A stretch of 64,000 nt of DNA from Choristoneura fumiferana (taxonomy: Eukaryota; Arthropoda; Insecta; Lepidoptera; Tortricidae): contig NC_133499.1 of the NCBI RefSeq assembly GCF_025370935.1, positions 4,469,343-4,533,342 of the forward strand, in the 5' to 3' direction. The notes under the pieces were generated by a model. It saw nothing but the letters and a program-made list of their open reading frames with translations, was not told the DNA's origin and did no database searches. This document shows positions 10,336 through 20,394 of the stretch, piece after piece (position 1 is the first letter of the stretch; each line of letters begins with the position of its first letter). The translations under genes were made by a program, and so were the position numbers.

Positions 10336-10395
10336 TTTAGGAGTTCCGTACCCCAAAAGGAAAAAACGGAACCTTTCTAAGAACACTTTGTTGTC
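10336..10395 (+). mobile_element. Family G 5'-end fragment
   Basis: Contains only the 5' hairpin (GAGTTCCGTACCCCAAAAGG ... ACGGAACC) and the following AAGAACACTTTGTTGTCC. Confidence 0.55.
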
Positions 10396-10399
10396 CACT

Positions 10400-10575
10400 T
10401 AGAATTCGTTAATCACTGTTCCGCGGGAACTATGCAATTTTCCGGGATAAAAACTATTTTCTTCTCTTCCCCGTGACTCAAAGTATCCCTATACCGAATT
10501 TCATCTAAATCGGTTCAACTTTAGACGGGAAGAGGTAACAAAGAAGCAGACTTACAAACTTTTGCATCTATACAA
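10400..10575 (-). mobile_element. Family F element
   Basis: The minus strand carries TACCGAATTTCATC, AGTTTTTATCCCGGAAAATT and GCATAGTTCCCGCGGAAC in the order of family F. Confidence 0.7.
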
Positions 10576-10689
10576 TAAACATATGTACAATAAAGCTGAA
10601 GAGGGTCAAAAGTGTACATGGAAGATATTCGAAATAGGTATTTGGTAAAAATTTCATTTAAATTACAAGATTTTTTGCTGACTCTACTT

Positions 10690-10950
10690 TCTATTGACTG
10701 TACTTGCATTGTCATCCAAACTATATTTCTGTACCAATCTCAAGTCGATGCTATTAACCGTTGAGGAGTTCCCTCCTGTGGAGATGATCCTGGCCGGACC
10801 ACCAGGATGTCACTACCAGATTATTGTATTGGCACCAGAGTTACATACTCGTAAGTAGGTATGCCAAATTGCAAGTCAATCTTGCCACTGGGAGTGGTTC
10901 AAATTTAACTTACATACATACATTGGAAGTAAAATAAAAGCTTGTTAAAA
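10690..10950 (+). mobile_element. Family M element
   Basis: GACTGTACTTGCATTGTCAT, AACCGTTGAGGAGTTCCCTC, GATCCTGGCCGGACCACCAG, CCAGATTATTGTATTG, then TAAAATAAAAGCTTGTT at the end. About 260 bp. It has the same layout as 44505-44765 and 60795-61015. Confidence 0.8.
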
Positions 10951-10957
10951 AACAAGA

Positions 10958-11150
10958 TGATTTTGAACATGAAACTACCGTGAGACTCACTCATATTAGA
11001 TGATATTCGCGCGAGCAGAGCGGTGGCGCGTAGTGTGCGTGTTGCGGCAGCCGCCGAGTCGCGTGCTCCTGAGAAGAAGGGCTACGAAATAGCCCGAAAC
11101 ATGTCGAGCTAAACTCGCTTTAAGACGTAAGTTATCCGTTACAATATCAT
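10958..11150 (+). mobile_element. Family N element
   Basis: GAAACTACCGTGAGACTCAC, then a GC-rich centre (GTTGCGGCAGCCGCCGAGTC) and GGGCTACGAAATAGCCCGAA, ATGTCGAGCTAAACTCGC, GTAAGTTATCCG. Single-arm relative of 2533-2887. Confidence 0.75.
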
Positions 11151-11531
11151 TTAATAACAGGATGATTTTTAACGCAAAATAAATTTAACTTCAAACATCA
11201 ACACAGCGATAAAGTATATCCCGACTCGACATGGTCTAAACTTCCATTGTTAACCAATCATCCATTTTTATAGATGATATAATACCTACACTATAACAGG
11301 ATCGAGGTATACTCATGTAAGATTTCGGTTCCAATCGCTAACCAGAAAGGCTTGAAATTTTGCACTTGTGTTTTTCATTCATTGGTGTGTGTGAATTTGA
11401 AGTTCCCAATTCGCAGTGGGCCCGCATGAGAACTGCGGCCCAAGCCATCTGAACCTATGAGGAGGCCGGTGTCTGGGCAGGTTGTAATAATATATAGACA
11501 GGGAATGATGATGGTCATCTCGTACTCGTAT
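11151..11531. other. Unassigned DNA
   Basis: No clear repeat or exon. Confidence 0.4.
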
Positions 11532-11790
11532 AATTGTAATCTTGCAAGTTAAATTTGACGCACTTCCGGTGGTCGGTTTAGCTTGAAATTTGGCATACTT
11601 ATGTAAATCTGGTGACAATATAATAATCTGGTGGCGACATCCTGATAGTCTGGCCAGGACCGTCCCTGCAGGACGAAACTCCTCAACGGTAAATGGCTTG
11701 GACTTGTAATTTGGTACGGAAGTGTAGTTTCGATGACAACGGAAATACAGCCAACAAAAAGTAAAATCAGCAAAAAAAGGTATTTCTAAA
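11532..11790 (-). mobile_element. Family M element
   Basis: The minus strand reads the family order: CATCGAAACTACAC, AACCGTTGAGGAGTTTCGTC, GGTCCTGGCCAGACTATCAG and AAATTTCAAGCTAAACCGAC. Opposite orientation to the copy at 10690. Confidence 0.78.
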
Positions 11791-12120
11791 AGTAAAATCA
11801 GCAAAGTAAGGCATTTCTAACAAAACATTTAGCCTGTACGTCTGTCTGTGTGTATAACATACCGTGGGCCATTCTTGATTTGTATCGACACGTCATGATA
11901 TCTTTGGGAATTTAAGCCTTAATCCTTGGTAAAAAGGTTTAGTTAAAGTTTGTCTTAAAGCTGAATTAAGATACTTATTTTAATTGGTGAGTTTGATAGT
12001 GAAGCTTGGGATGTTTATTGATATAAATTATGATTTAGGGTTTTTTGTCGCATTGAATTGAATCTGATTTGAATTCGGGTTGATAGTCAAGAGGTTTCAA
12101 TCGAAACGCATCTTTTTATT
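11791..12120. other. Unassigned DNA
   Basis: No recognised feature. Confidence 0.4.
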
Positions 12121-12965
12121 TAGGGTTCCGTACCCAAAGGGTGCCAACGGAGCCCTATTACTGAGACTCCGCTGTCTGTCTGTCTGTCTGTCACAAGGCT
12201 CTATCTCTTGAGCCGTAATAAATAGGCACTAGAAATTTTCACAGATTATGTATTACAGTGGCCGCTACAACAGAAAATACTAAAATAAAATAAAGTTTGA
12301 AAATGCCAACTTCAATAAAGCACTCTTTTTTTTATTTTAACACTACAAGGTAACACTATTTATTTACAAGGTCAAAATTTAAAATCAGGTTAAGATTTAT
12401 TTACTTATTCATAAAAAGTACGCGCAGTCGGCCGAATTCCCGCGTTCAGCCACTTTTTTTTCTGCCGCGGGCGCCGCGGCCCATGGCAAGAGTCTAAAGC
12501 GCTATTCAGCCTCCGACAGGGCGACAGCCTAAGAGGATGAGAATTTAAAATTGTTCTTTATTCAAAATACTTGCACCCAGTGCTTACTACATTAAAATAT
12601 TTCAACTTAAATTTGAAGTGGATATCTTCAACCGATCGAGCTGAAATTTTGCATGCATGTATAAATCCGAAGACAATGCAATATTATTATGACGTAGAGC
12701 TGATCTGATGATGAAGTCAGATGTTGGCCGTGGGAACTCTGTAATGAAACGACACGACCGCATCGATTTTGGTCTCATTTGATTCGTCGCTTGACGACTA
12801 CCTACTTTGGTAACCAGGGGCAAAAAGTACCGCCAGCAAAAAAGCTTGTATTAGATATTTTTACAAAAAAAATATTACAACTATTTGTTTTTAAAACATT
12901 GTACGAAGGTGCGGAACCCTTCATGCGCGAGTTGCTCGCACTCGCACTTGACCGACTTTATTATT
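12121..12965 (+). mobile_element. Family H element interrupted by other repeats
   Basis: The head at 12121-12295 has AGGGTTCCGTACCCAAAGGG, CTGTCTGTCTGTCTGTCTGT, TATCTCTTGAGCCGTAATAA and GATTATGTATTACAGTGGCC. The tail at 12896-12965 has GTGCGGAACCCTTCATGCGC and CTCGCACTTGACCG. Between them lie an AT-rich LINE-tail-like stretch (to ~12600) and an M-like element. Confidence 0.65.
12600..12850 (-). mobile_element. Family M-like element, divergent
   Basis: Minus-strand order TACCAAAGTAGGTAG, CAGAGTTCCCACGG and TGCAAAATTTCAGCTCGATC resembles M but belongs to a different subfamily. AAAAAAGCTTGTAT marks the end. Confidence 0.5.
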
Positions 12966-12971
12966 GGAGTT

Positions 12972-13228
12972 TTTAACCCCAACACAAAAAGAGGTGTTGT
13001 AAATTTGACGCCAATGTCTGTCTGTCTGTGTTTGCATCGTAGCGCTCAAACAGATAGATCAATTTGGATCCGAGTTTTTTACGTGATAGTGAATTTCCTT
13101 ACGGTAGTACATAGAGCTATGTTTAATTTTAATCGGTTCAGCTGTTTTTAGATATTGAGCTTTGAAATGGGAAATGTCCGGGGTCTATCAACTTTTCTAA
13201 ATTGGTTAGGTTCTTATTGTAACCATAT
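12972..13228 (+). mobile_element. Family A element
   Basis: TTTTTAACCCCAACACAAAA, GAGGTGTTGTAAATTTGACG, GTCTGTCTGTCTGTG, ending TTGGTTAGGTTCTTATTG. SINE D is inserted at its 3' end. Confidence 0.78.
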
Positions 13229-13506
13229 CATCATCATCAACACCGCCTTTATACGTCCCACTGCTGGGCACAGGCCTCCTCTCAGAACAAGAGGGCTTGG
13301 GCTATAGTTCCCACGCGGGCCCAGTGCGGATTGGCAACTTCACACGCACCATTGAATTGCTTCGCAGGTTTGTGCAGGTTTCCTCACGATGTTTTCCTTC
13401 ACCGCAAAGCGCGTGGTAAATTTCTAATGTAATTCCGCACATGAATTTGGAAAAACACAGAGGTGCGAGCTGGGGTTTGAACCCACGACCCTCTGTTTGA
13501 GAGGCG
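13229..13506 (-). mobile_element. SINE family D, 5'-truncated, with 10-bp target duplication
   Basis: The minus strand has the B-box GTGGGTTCAAACCCC, CCTCTGTGTTTTTCC, GTGAAGGAAAACATCGTGAG, GCCCGCGTGGGAACTATAGC and GTGCCCAGCAGTGGGACG, with a (GAT)n tail. GTAACCATAT stands on both sides (13219-13228 and 13507-13516). The tRNA-like A-box end is missing. Confidence 0.9.
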
Positions 13507-13516
13507 GTAACCATAT

Positions 13517-14256
13517 AGTTGGTAGAAAAAAGTGTTTGTATCGCTAGATGGCGTTAGTATCAAGAGCTCCGTTTGCAGTTACAGTCTTGCTTGCGATTGG
13601 CTCATTTAATTATTAAACCAATCACAAAGTGACACAAATGTCAAATGTCAACGGACCTCACAATACGCGCCAACTAGCATGTCGCAGAAACCTTTATTGA
13701 GTACAAATGTCACTGTCAATCTGTCAGTTAAGGAGAATGTAGCTTCCTGAATTAATTTGTCTTATTTATGGTTGAACATGGCGTCTTAAATGAAATCTTC
13801 TTAGTGATGTCTTCACTAGGAAACATAAAATAACTCAAATTGGTTTCAGACGAGAGAAACACGTGTGTTTTCGTTTTCCGTATACACGAGTCGCGATCAA
13901 ACGAATGAATTTTCATCGGTTCACAATTATAACGTTTCGACCATAACGGAATCAGTTCAAAAGGAAACTGGCAACATAAATATGAAATAGATATCCGATA
14001 GATCAGAGAGAAATTACCACATTAAAATTACTTTTATAATGGCAACACTGGCAGCACAGAACGCTAAGGTGCGTTTAGAATTTAACATTGAAAAAAAAGC
14101 TCAAGTCGCATTCGTATTTCAATCTCATTCGACCTTTTGGATTGGATTGGTAGCGCTGCGTTCCGTTCTTCTCAGAACGCAGTCATAAATTTAAATTACG
14201 AACATAGGCGTGGACACATCAAAGCCGTCTGGGTGGAGAAAAAAAAACAAACAAAC
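13517..14256. other. Non-repetitive island upstream of a small ORF
   Basis: I recognise no repeat family here. It includes CGCTAGATGGCGTTAG near 13550, a small hairpin (CTGCGTTC/GAACGCAG at 14156-14182) and no ATG between 14041 and 14257. It could hold a promoter and leader, but no promoter motif is decisive. Confidence 0.4.
14039..14188 (+). CDS. Possible 49-codon small ORF
   Basis: ATG at 14039 in context TTATAATGGC opens a 49-codon frame starting MATLAAQNAK and ending at TAA. AAG/GTGCGT at 14066-14074 looks like a moderate splice donor, so the stretch could instead be the end of a leader exon. I know no homolog. Length, isolation and ordinary codon use make chance quite possible. It ends before the stronger candidate at 14257. 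Confidence 0.18.
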   Translation: MATLAAQNAKVRLEFNIEKKAQVAFVFQSHSTFWIGLVALRSVLLRTQS

Positions 14257-14358
14257 ATGGCGGACGAGGAGTGCGAAGCGAGTCGATTATTTACTTTCCT
14301 GATCTTACTGTTACAATGTTTATTGTTGGCTTTATATTCTATCTATTGGGTTGGGTAG
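14257..14358 (+). CDS. Candidate single-pass membrane micropeptide (sarcolamban-like pattern)
   Basis: A 33-codon ORF whose ATG lies in a favourable context (ACAAACATGGCG). Residues 1-10 are acidic and polar (MADEECEASR). Residues 11-31 form one hydrophobic helix containing LFTFLILLLQ and then LYSIYWV. The order EA-x-x-LFT-F-x-IL...LY-x-IY resembles, from memory, the Drosophila sarcolamban peptides that restrain the SERCA calcium pump in muscle. If right, it would sit in the sarcoplasmic/endoplasmic reticulum membrane. The frame extends upstream without an ATG. AATAAA lies at 14376-14381, 18 bases after the stop. The surrounding ~1.4 kb is free of repeats. Alternatives are the first exon of a membrane protein (weak donor GGGTAGAG at the stop) or chance. 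The assignment rests on a short match and is uncertain. Confidence 0.4.
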   Translation: MADEECEASRLFTFLILLLQCLLLALYSIYWVG

Positions 14359-14968
14359 AGAAGAGACTGTAAAATAATAAAAGGATTTTCCCACTTTTGT
14401 TTGCCATTATTGGTCAATGCAACTTCGTGTTGTAATTTTCGTGCATCTCTTTTACTTTTACTTTCACGAATGTTTTGTGTTATAAGAACTTTGAGAATGC
14501 GATCTCAGACTGGACTATTTAGTTTCTATTTTTTATTTAACTTTCGAAAATTGCTTTGACCTATTAAGAGCTACTGAAGCTATATCAAACTGTACCTACC
14601 GGTGCCTTGATTCTTAAAAAAAATGAATTATTTATTTCTGCGCAAAACTTTCGCACAGCCAAATCTAAATGACAATGAACAAAACCCTTTTTAAAAATTA
14701 AAAACCAGAGACAATCGTTTCGTAACTCCACAGACGGAGCCAACTCGAAAGGGCGGGAAAAAAAAACAAAATGGCCGGCCATAAATCATTTGTTTGACGG
14801 ACGTCGGCGATGTCGCACCACTTCAATGATTGTCTTTTGTTTCCCCTTTGATTTTACCGACGTCTCGAGGTTTGAATTGTTTTTTTTAACGTTTTTGAAG
14901 TGGTCTGGTTAGTTTAACCACGACTGTCAACTACGGTACTTGCGTTGCAAAGTAGGTCCAGATGTAGA
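14359..14968. other. Non-repetitive DNA downstream of the small ORF
   Basis: Contains AATAAA at 14376-14381 followed by a T-rich stretch, but no clear GT-rich cleavage element. No repeat family or other ORF is supported. Confidence 0.35.
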
Positions 14969-15305
14969 TGGTTCCGTACCTCAAAAGGAAAAAAACGGAA
15001 CCCTTACAGGATCACTTTTTTTGTGCGTCCATCCGTCGGTCTGTCAGTCAAGACCCTTTATCTCGGGAACGCGTAAAGGTATCGAGTTGAAATTCAAACC
15101 ATTTACTCAGGTCTACAGTCGTTGAAACTGTAAAAAAATCAATCTTCAAGTCCACGCAATCAAAGGAACAGTAATTAAAAAAGGTGTTTGCATACAACCT
15201 TAACCGAAAAAAATATAGGGTACTTCCGGCTGACCTAGAAACTAAACATTTTGTGTAAGGCAGCTCTTATAGCACAATGAATATTCCTATGTGGTAGAGC
15301 CTTAC

Positions 15306-15525
15306 TGTAACCACTTGCTGGCTGTAGTACGAATGGGCCGGCTCGACCGGGTTAGTACCACACTCCCACAGAATACCGGCGTGAAATAGTACTTTTGCTA
15401 CTGTGTTTCGTACGGTGAGTGGGGGATCCGGAGGCCCAACTCCACTCCCCCATTAGCCCCCCTTTTAGGCCGGCAACGCACCCGAAGTCCTAATAATGCT
15501 GTAGGTGTCCATGGGCGGCAGTGAA
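15306..15525 (+). mobile_element. Family R repeat (LINE/SINE-like)
   Basis: AACCACTTGCTGGCTG, GAATGGGCCGGCTCGACCGG, ACCGGCGTGAAATAGTAC, GGCCGGCAACGCACCC and GTGTCCATGGGCGGCAGTGA. A shorter copy of the first half is at 60057-60170. It resembles LINE 3' regions common in Lepidoptera. Confidence 0.6.
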
Positions 15526-15527
15526 TG

Positions 15528-15778
15528 ATGAAAATTTGAAAAAAATCAGGATGGTAGTAAGTATATCAAACTTACAAGAAAAACTATAACGGTTAAGTTT
15601 TCTTGAGAATTATTAGTAATTTAAGAGTAAATAGCAGCCTAAGGTATAAAATATACCTACCTAAACTCGGAATATTCTGTACAAAATACGATTCTTAGTA
15701 AAATATTACTTAATTTTTTCGTAATGGCTACAGAACCCTATTTCGGGCGTGTCCGACACGCTCTTGGCCGCTTTTTAT
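15528..15778 (+). mobile_element. Family I 3' half
   Basis: Matches 7123-7340: TCAGGATGGTAGTAAGTATA, TAGCAGCCTAAGGTATAAAA, GAACCCTATTTCGGGCGTGT and CCGACACGCTCTTGGCCG. Confidence 0.8.
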
Positions 15779-15789
15779 GTCAAAGCGAG

Positions 15790-15900
15790 TTTCCTTTAGC
15801 TATCCTTGTTAAAAATCGGTTCAGCCGTTGTTGAGATATAGAACTTTGAAATGACAATGTCGGGGGTTGTCCAACTTTTCTAGGTTGCTTAGCTTACTTC
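15790..15900 (+). mobile_element. Family A 3' fragment
   Basis: AAAATCGGTTCAGCCGTTG, GAACTTTGAAATGACAATGT and CCAACTTTTCTAGGTTGCTT. Confidence 0.65.
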
Positions 15901-15948
15901 TGTTTGTCTGTCTGTTTTAGTAACCATCTAAAATAACCCCACACTGCG

Positions 15949-16140
15949 TATAATAATAATAATAAATTCATTTATTTCGGGCAACTTGGCCCATACAATA
16001 AATACCTTACAGACTAACATACATAATAAATTAATAATCAATGAATAATTATTCAAAACTAATTTGGGGACAAAACGGCGTGACCCCGTTGAGTCACTGT
16101 CCCCAACGTCACATTCATCTGCGACAATATTCATCGGTAT
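15949..16140 (-). mobile_element. LINE 3' end with (TAA)n tail
   Basis: Read on the minus strand it ends CCAAGTTGCCCGAAATAAAT and then TTATTATTATTATTA, with AATAAA just upstream of the tail. Only the untranslated 3' end is present. Confidence 0.55.
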
Positions 16141-16339
16141 CTATAAAGTAGGGAACCCTCGGTGCGCGAGTCCGACTCGCGCATGACTCGTTATTCACGA
16201 GAACGCGCGGATTAGACCGCAGGCTAGCACTAATGACTGAGTCGGACATCTTGTTTTGTTATTTGATGCCTGAAATGTTTTGGCTTTTAGCTCCCCCAGC
16301 GAAGTTTCCTGCTATTCCAAATTTATCACATAAGAAGCA

Positions 16340-16472
16340 GATTCTACTGTAGATGGATTTTATTATTAATATTATTAACCTGTCCTCTCCCAGAGGCACA
16401 AATTTGTGCCCAAATTCCTTTGATCCTGTTATCCTGGGAGATGACAGATTAAAATCCATCTACAGTAGAATC
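16340..16472. mobile_element. MITE with GATTCTACTGTAGATGG ends
   Basis: Inverted 23-bp ends (16340 onward and up to 16472) around a 90-bp centre. Sequence after 16472 (CCGCTTACAATGGCC, GACTTAATTGC) resembles pogo/Tigger-type ends, so the true element may extend to about 16640. Confidence 0.6.
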
Positions 16473-16880
16473 CGCTTACAATGGCCAAACGCTTATATGA
16501 CTTAATTGCACTGTAAAATAAAGTTCTCTATAACAAAATTTGGATATAATGACGTAGCTTAGTCCGCTTTTCGTGACATATCGGTTATTGTGACCTGATT
16601 TTAAATCATTAATTACATTGAATTATAGTGACCAACATGATTTGTAACACCTTCGTCACACCTTTCTTTTTTTGCGGCCCCAACCACTCTTTAAAATTTA
16701 GAATCACTCATCTTGACTTTGGTTATCTAGATAATAATAGAGAATATTAGGCAAAGCTCTGCCCAGGGGGCGACACTAGCACAAACCTCCATGACAACGT
16801 CAGTTCTCTTTATATTTTGTCGCCATGACAGATCATGACCAAAGAGTATTAGCACCTATAGAAATCATGATATATTTATC
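16473..16880. other. Possible extension of the Tigger-like element, then unassigned DNA
   Basis: Repeated CGCTTATATGAC/GTGACATATCGG-like words to ~16640. Beyond that I see no family. Confidence 0.35.
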
Positions 16881-17165
16881 ATTCCAGCCTATATAGGTAC
16901 GTCCCACTGCTGAGCACAGGCCTCCTCTCAGAGTGAGAAGGCTTGGGCCGTAGTTCCCACGCGGGCCCACTGCGGATTGGGAACTTCACACTCACCATTG
17001 AATTGCTTCGCAGGTTTGTTCTGGTATCCTCATGATGTTTTCCTTCACCGTGAAAAAACCGCTCGTGGTAAATTTCGGAATACTCAGAGGTGCGAGCCGG
17101 GGTTTGAACCCACGATCCTCTGTTTGAGAGGCCATAGGTCAAGCCACTCGGTCACCACGGCTTCA
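16881..17165 (-). mobile_element. SINE family D, near full length
   Basis: The minus strand starts CCGTGGTGACCGAGTGGCTT (A-box region), then GTGGGTTCAAACCCCGG (B-box), GAAGGAAAACATCATGAGGA, GCCCGCGTGGGAACTACGGC and CTCAGCAGTGGGACG. The tail is decayed (ATAGGCTGGAATGAT). Confidence 0.88.
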
Positions 17166-17227
17166 AATGAAAATCCGCGCGTATTAATGATTTATTTCGT
17201 TGTAATTGTAATAAATACGTAATTTTT

Positions 17228-17885
17228 TTCAACCGACTTCAAAAAAGGAGGAGGTTCTCAATTCGGGTGTATGTTTTTATTTTGTATGTTTGTTACGCGA
17301 TAACTCCGCCAATTGTGGGCCGAATTTCAAAATTCTTTTTTAGTTCTAAAGGAAATACTTCCGAGGTGGTCCCATTGACACCAAGTCAGGATCTGATGAT
17401 GGAATCTTAGAGAAATCGAGGGCAACCCTCGAATTTTTAAAGCACACCTATAGCGATTTTGGCATTTTTAATACCAAGTCAAGTATTTACTTTTAGAAAG
17501 TATCATTTGGTGAACTGGACCTGATGATGAAGACCGTAGGTACCGGTACTCTGTTATAAAATAATATAACTATGCCGTGTGTGAGCTTAATGGAATCGTT
17601 GTGAGATGCACTTTGGCTACAAATCACTAAAAACAATGAAATTTTTTTAACAATAAATGGAACCGACTTCAAAAACCTTGAAAATAATTTTCTACTAGTT
17701 TGAAGTCGGTGCCTCAGCACGAGCCAGCAGGAGCGATTAAAGCCAAATACATACATATGAAGGTGAGGTAGACGACTATATTAGTTCCGCTCCTGCTGGC
17801 TCGTGCTGAGGCACCGACTTCAAACTAGTAGAAAAATATTTTCAAGGTTTTGAAGTCGACTCCATTTTTTGTTAAAAAAATTCAA
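17228..17885 (+). mobile_element. Family L element with long stem-loop
   Basis: Head: CAACCGACTTCAAAAAAGG, AGGAGGTTCTCAATTCGG, GTTACGCGATAACTCCGCC. The 3' part is a stem: arm 17649-17735 pairs with 17788-17873 (CGACTTCAAAAACCTTGAAA, GGTGCCTCAGCACGAGCCAG), with a ~52-bp loop. The same stem appears at 45555-45790 and, truncated, at 49110-49290. Confidence 0.85.
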
Positions 17886-18270
17886 AGATCGATACTAAGT
17901 TACTTATGGATAGAAGGGGGGGGGTACAGGCGTGGATTGCTTAGGGCATCAAATCCGGTCTTAATCCAGCACTCTACGTCACAGTCTTGTGCACAAAAGA
18001 AAATAAATTAAAGTTAGTAATGTACGCGTGAGTCTCTCTCCCTCTCGCCTCGGGGTGGACGGTGGAACAAAAATACCGGCGAATGGAGTTTGGTAATTAG
18101 TGCTGGCTGGCCCTTGCTCTGTCATAGGCCAGGAGATGGGTGCTCTATTCAAATAAACATTTTGTGACATTTGTAAAGCAAACAGTTGAAAAGCCATTGT
18201 CATCTCAAAATTGTATCTCAAAAACAGCTGAACCGTTTTTAATTAAACATAGCTAAGCGGCGCAAAAAAA

Positions 18271-18385
18271 ATGTATTGTAAACTCTTTATTGTACATAAA
18301 AACACATGAATTTAACAAATAAAATCATAATAAGAAGTACAAAGGCGAACTTATCCCTTAAAGGGATCTCTTCCAGTTAATCTTC
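18271..18385 (-). mobile_element. LINE 3' end
   Basis: The minus strand ends AACTGGAAGAGATCCC, GTTCGCCTTTGTACTTC and a TGTACAATAAAGAG terminus. The same terminus is at 58590-58690. Confidence 0.6.
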
Positions 18386-18449
18386 TAACGATTGACAGGA
18401 TATCAGAAAAAAGAGTAGACACTACGAGTAGAATGAAAAGATAAAAGAG

Positions 18450-18680
18450 CCGAAAAAAGGTGTGTTATAAGTTTAACGCCAATACGAGTACCTGTCTGTC
18501 TGCGACATCGTAGCTCGTAAACGGATGGACAGATTTCGATACAGGTTTTTTAAACTTACAGCAAGTTGCCTAGCGGTGGTTCTTGACTATGTTTGATCAA
18601 ATTCGGTTCAGCTGTTGTTGAGATATTGAATTTTGAAATGTCGGGGGTTTTTCAACATTTCTATGTTGGTTAGTTTATAT
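18450..18680 (+). mobile_element. Family A element, diverged
   Basis: AGGTGTGTTATAAGTTTAAC, CTGTCTGTCTGCGACATCGT, CTAGCGGTGGTTCTTGAC, GATATTGAATTTTGAAATGT and TCAACATTTCTATGTTGGTT. Confidence 0.7.
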
Positions 18681-19047
18681 ATAAAGGGGTTAAATAACCC
18701 AGCTGATAAAATGTCAGAAAAATAATTCGTTTTGTTGAAAACAAAACAATTTTTTAGAAGGTTATGACCTATCTTTGAGATATTAAATCTTTCATAACAT
18801 GACCTTCATGACCTGTTTAACAGTTTTATTTTTGATAATTAAATAAAATAGATATCAATAATCAATTGACGTAAATAGGCGCATGCGTAAATGGCGTGAT
18901 CTGACTTTGGCGGTTCATTATCTTGTGGGTTTTGTGAGACGACGGGCAATTGGCATACCATCGTAAGCGCGTAAGTTTGGTGCACTTAATATTGTCATTT
19001 GTGTTATTAATTTATGTAGTTAATACAGTTATTGTTAGTTAGCAAGG

Positions 19048-19172
19048 CGCTCTAGTATTTCTAAAACCCATAAAAGTTTATGGAATAAAATACCCCAAAA
19101 TTGCTAAAAGTGGCTCCGAAGCGGTAACGTTTCGTGTGCTCTGCCTACCCCATTTGGGAATACAGGCGTGAT
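19048..19172 (+). mobile_element. LINE 3' end (TGCTCTGCCTACCCC type)
   Basis: AAGTGGCTCCGAAGCGGTAA, CGTTTCGTGTGCTCTGCC and GGGAATACAGGCGTGATAAC match the copy at 52320-52530, where a (GT)n tail follows. Confidence 0.65.
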
Positions 19173-19251
19173 AACATAGATGCCTCTGATCGATTTTAAT
19201 AAAAATTATGAACATTGACTGTAATTTATTTACAAAAAATAATTATATCCC

Positions 19252-19561
19252 GTGAAGCCGTGGTGGCCTAGTGGTTTGACCTATCGCCTCTCAAGCAGAG
19301 GGTCGTGGGTTCGAACCCCGGCTCGCACCTCTGAGTTTTTCGAAATTCATGTGCGGAATTACATTTGAAATTTACCACGAGCTTTGCGGTGAAGGAAAAC
19401 ATCGTGAGGAAACCTGCACAAACCTGCGAAGCGATTCAATGGTGCGTGCGAAGTTCCCAATCCGCACTGGGCCCGCGTGGGAACTATGGCCCAAGCCCTC
19501 TTGTTCTGAGAGGAGGCCTGTGCCCAGCAGTGGGACGTAATATGCTGGGATGACTGACTGA
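19252..19561 (+). mobile_element. SINE family D, full length, with 11-bp target duplication
   Basis: Begins near CCGTGGTGGCCTAGTGG (A-box region), with B-box GTGGGTTCGAACCCCGG, and ends CCCAGCAGTGGGACGTAATA and a decayed GATGACTGACTG tail. AATTATATCCC flanks it at 19241-19251 and 19562-19572. Best copy in the window. Confidence 0.93.
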
Positions 19562-19814
19562 AATTATATCCCATCAAAAACAAAAAATTAATATGATAGC
19601 CAAGTTCAATATTAAGAAATGCGTCGTTGTTGACTTCGCCGAAAAAAGAATTGAGATCTATATAGGTGCCAAGTTATTTCGCTTGGGATATATAATGCAA
19701 GTTCCAGACTTGATTTGGCTAGTTTTACCAACAAACCAAATTTTAGGAAAGTAACGTAGACAAATATAATAAAGTCTATACATAAAAATTAACCTAGTCA
19801 AATCATCGATCTTG

Positions 19815-19930
19815 AAAACCACGATATGATTTTAGGGAATTTCCACGAGAATTTAGTGAAATATCGGAATTTCTATTTAACTGCTGAATTTAATGGTTTA
19901 CGCGCGCAAAGCCGCGGGTTAACACTAGTG
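19815..19930 (+). mobile_element. Family F 3' fragment, decayed
   Basis: GGGAATTTCCACGAG, then CGCGCAAAGCCGCGGGTTAA and CACTAGTGA. Confidence 0.45.
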
Positions 19931-20394
19931 ATAAATGTAAAAAATAAGATGGGTAGATAATTTATTTAAGCAAACGCATTATTCTGAAGTAAAAACTGCC
20001 ATGGAAGTAAAAACTATCTTAAAAATAACTTAACTATACAATTCATATGAGATTACTCGTAGGGTTGAATCATGACACGTGCTCATCAGTTCCCATTAAA
20101 GCGTGTTTTTTAGTTTTTTAAACTATAATTATTTTTCTGAATACCAGCTCCTAGCCTACCCGTCACTGCCAGAGGCTTAGTAATACAAAGTAATTCGATA
20201 CAAGTATAAATACTCGTTCATCCAAGCCCTAATGTGACCCTAAGTGACGTGTAAAGGTATATTCATTGAATTATATTGAACCCTATGTTGCTATGGAGCA
20301 GGGAGGGTGAAGGGAAATGGACCTGCAAGAGCAACTAACTATTAGGGTGCTGAACTATATAAAAATACTTTTCACGTCTCATGCTCGTAAAGGT

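Larger units (their letters stand above)
14969..16190 (+). mobile_element. Family G element broken by several insertions
   Basis: The head (14969-15290) has GGTTCCGTACCTCAAAAGGA, GGTCTGTCAGTCAAGACCC, CTCGGGAACGCGTAAAGGTA and GGGTACTTCC. A short middle (ACCCCACACTGCGTA, ~15936) and the end (16150-16190: GGAACCCTCGGTGCGCGAG, TCCGACTCGCGC) are in the right order. R, I, A and a LINE tail lie between. Confidence 0.6.

Noticed and set aside
17913..17928. Possible G-quadruplex at a run of nine G
   Set aside because: A single run without the four spaced G-tracts needed.
19252..19330. Possible tRNA gene
   Set aside because: tRNA-like head of SINE D with target-site duplication.
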